Source of the DNA: Solimicrobium sp040544425
GTDB lineage: Bacteria > Pseudomonadota > Gammaproteobacteria > Burkholderiales > Burkholderiaceae_D
Length of the DNA stretch: 64,000 bases
Reading direction: 5' to 3'
Assembly: GCA_040544425.1 (NCBI GenBank)
Contig: JBEONO010000018.1
Location: 1-64,000 of the forward strand
Shown here piece after piece: positions 63,304 to 64,000 of the stretch (its first letter is position 1; each line of letters begins with the position of its first letter). The position numbers and the translations under genes were made by a program. The notes beneath the pieces are model-generated. The model worked only from the letters and a program-made list of their open reading frames with translations, was not told the origin of the DNA and searched no databases.

Positions 63304-63314
63304 TGCCGGGTTTT
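63284..63314 (+). terminator. Rho-independent terminator candidate
   Basis: CCCGGCAT (63284-63291) and ATGCCGGG (63303-63310) form an eight-pair stem with an eleven-base loop, followed by TTTTCTT. It overlaps the end of the transposase remnant. Confidence 0.65.
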
Positions 63315-63404
63315 CTTCACAACCTGCCGCGCGGTAATTTTATCGACGAGCGCCGACGGCATGTCGGTCAATTTCCAAATCGTGACAAATTATGCTGACA
63401 ATTT

Positions 63405-64000
63405 TTACCGGTCAGCTCTGACCTGCGATCCCCTCACCGCGTCCATCATCTCTTGCAGAGCTGATTCGACCGAGTCCGGTTTGTCTTCCGCAATAACGTG
63501 GCCAGACCCGGCAATAATTCGGCTAATGCCATGCGTTGAGTCCTTTGCTTCATCATCGTGTGCCGCGATCCACGCATCATAATCCTGGTCGATCCGGGAT
63601 GGGAAAAAGCTGCGCAACAAGCGAAAATGGCTACGGTCCTGAGACAGGATTACCAGTGGCATGTCCCCCAATGAATGCCTGGCAGCCGCGACTTCATCAG
63701 CATCAGCTTCCCGCCCACTTTTCGCTTCAGCCAATATTGTTTCGAATAATGACGACTGCGACAGTACCTTGATCATTGCCGTGGTATCGGAGCCGGTCCA
63801 TGCAGGATCTGGCAAAGGAACACAAGGCTGGGCGTCTTCGGGCCGCTTCTGCCCGGGAACCAGAGTGCCTGCGCGGGACTGCGCCAGACAATGTTCATTA
63901 AAAGCGAGGTCCATGAATTTTGCATATTGTTCCGACGTCCCAAATGTACGCAAATCCGTTGTCGGATCCAGCAAGAGTAATCCAGCGACCTTGTCTGGAT
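63405..64000 (-). CDS. Alpha/beta hydrolase, C-terminal part (runs off the window)
   Basis: About 198 residues are visible, and the 5' end lies beyond the window. The first in-window residues, PDKVAGLLLLDPTTD, are the strand and loop after the nucleophile elbow of alpha/beta hydrolases. Later PLVILSQDRS supplies a likely acid strand and IIAGSGHVIAEDKPDSV the catalytic His. The nucleophile is outside the window. The substrate is unknown. Confidence 0.75.
   Translation of the reverse strand, partial: PDKVAGLLLLDPTTDLRTFGTSEQYAKFMDLAFNEHCLAQSRAGTLVPGQKRPEDAQPCVPLPDPAWTGSDTTAMIKVLSQSSLFETILAEAKSGREADADEVAAARHSLGDMPLVILSQDRSHFRLLRSFFPSRIDQDYDAWIAAHDDEAKDSTHGISRIIAGSGHVIAEDKPDSVESALQEMMDAVRGSQVRADR

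Overview
The window looks like a piece of a motile betaproteobacterial chromosome. Oxalobacteraceae or a close Burkholderiales family is my best guess. The basis is the flgAMN/flgBCDEFGHIJKL and flhBAF-flhG-fliA-motCD arrangement, the ECF sigma/DUF3619/DUF3106/RDD cluster, a PEP-CTERM protein and an ETF-quinone oxidoreductase. The genus is not decidable from sequence reading alone. No rRNA, tRNA, CRISPR array, complete insertion sequence or prophage was seen.

Layout. 0.3-8.7 kb: a secreted HAF-repeat protein, a CBS protein, metY with an alpha/beta hydrolase and a HAD phosphatase, a lipid-type glycosyltransferase with a membrane partner, the divergent ybbA/tesA pair and a stand-alone CZB protein. 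8.9-11.4 kb: two AT-richer genes that stand out, one with an F-box-like segment plus 31-residue repeats and one with a C-terminal NleG-like U-box. 11.4-14.2 kb: an ABC-2 exporter and a glutathione S-transferase. 14.2-17.3 kb: a low-oxygen/stress group with ompW behind a perfect FNR box, a single-domain response regulator, an FNR-type regulator lacking the N-terminal Fe-S cysteines, and a tandem universal stress protein. 17.4-22.6 kb: a membrane histidine kinase, a small lipoprotein, GtrA, an SDR, and ETF-QO behind a TetR-type palindrome.

22.6-43.0 kb is a large flagellar block. flgB to flgL run on the minus strand, with a separate sigma-28-like promoter before flgKL. flgA and flgMN run on the plus strand, with a consensus sigma-28 promoter before flgM. 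After a 97-bp REP/MITE-like inverted repeat, a tightly coupled minus-strand operon reads flhB-flhA-flhF-flhG-fliA-motC-motD. Together these encode the rod, hook, P/L rings, hook-filament junction, export gate, flagellar number/placement control, sigma-28 with its anti-sigma factor, and a second stator.

43-60.6 kb is mostly housekeeping: GNAT, SulP, SrkA kinase, the ECF sigma cluster, TetR-LOG, a serine hydrolase, aminopeptidase P, prfB with its programmed frameshift, lysS, a NarL-type regulator, a di-haem peroxidase-like protein, and a PEP-CTERM/phosphoesterase pair. 61.2-64 kb holds an unrecognised 621-residue helical protein, an IS256-type transposase remnant, and the end of an alpha/beta hydrolase that runs off the window.

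The most unusual signal is the set of candidate host-directed proteins (F-box-like, U-box-like and the 621-residue protein). Each has a Ser/Thr-rich, initially acid-free N-terminus of the kind used by type III effectors. No injectisome is visible in this window, so export is inference.
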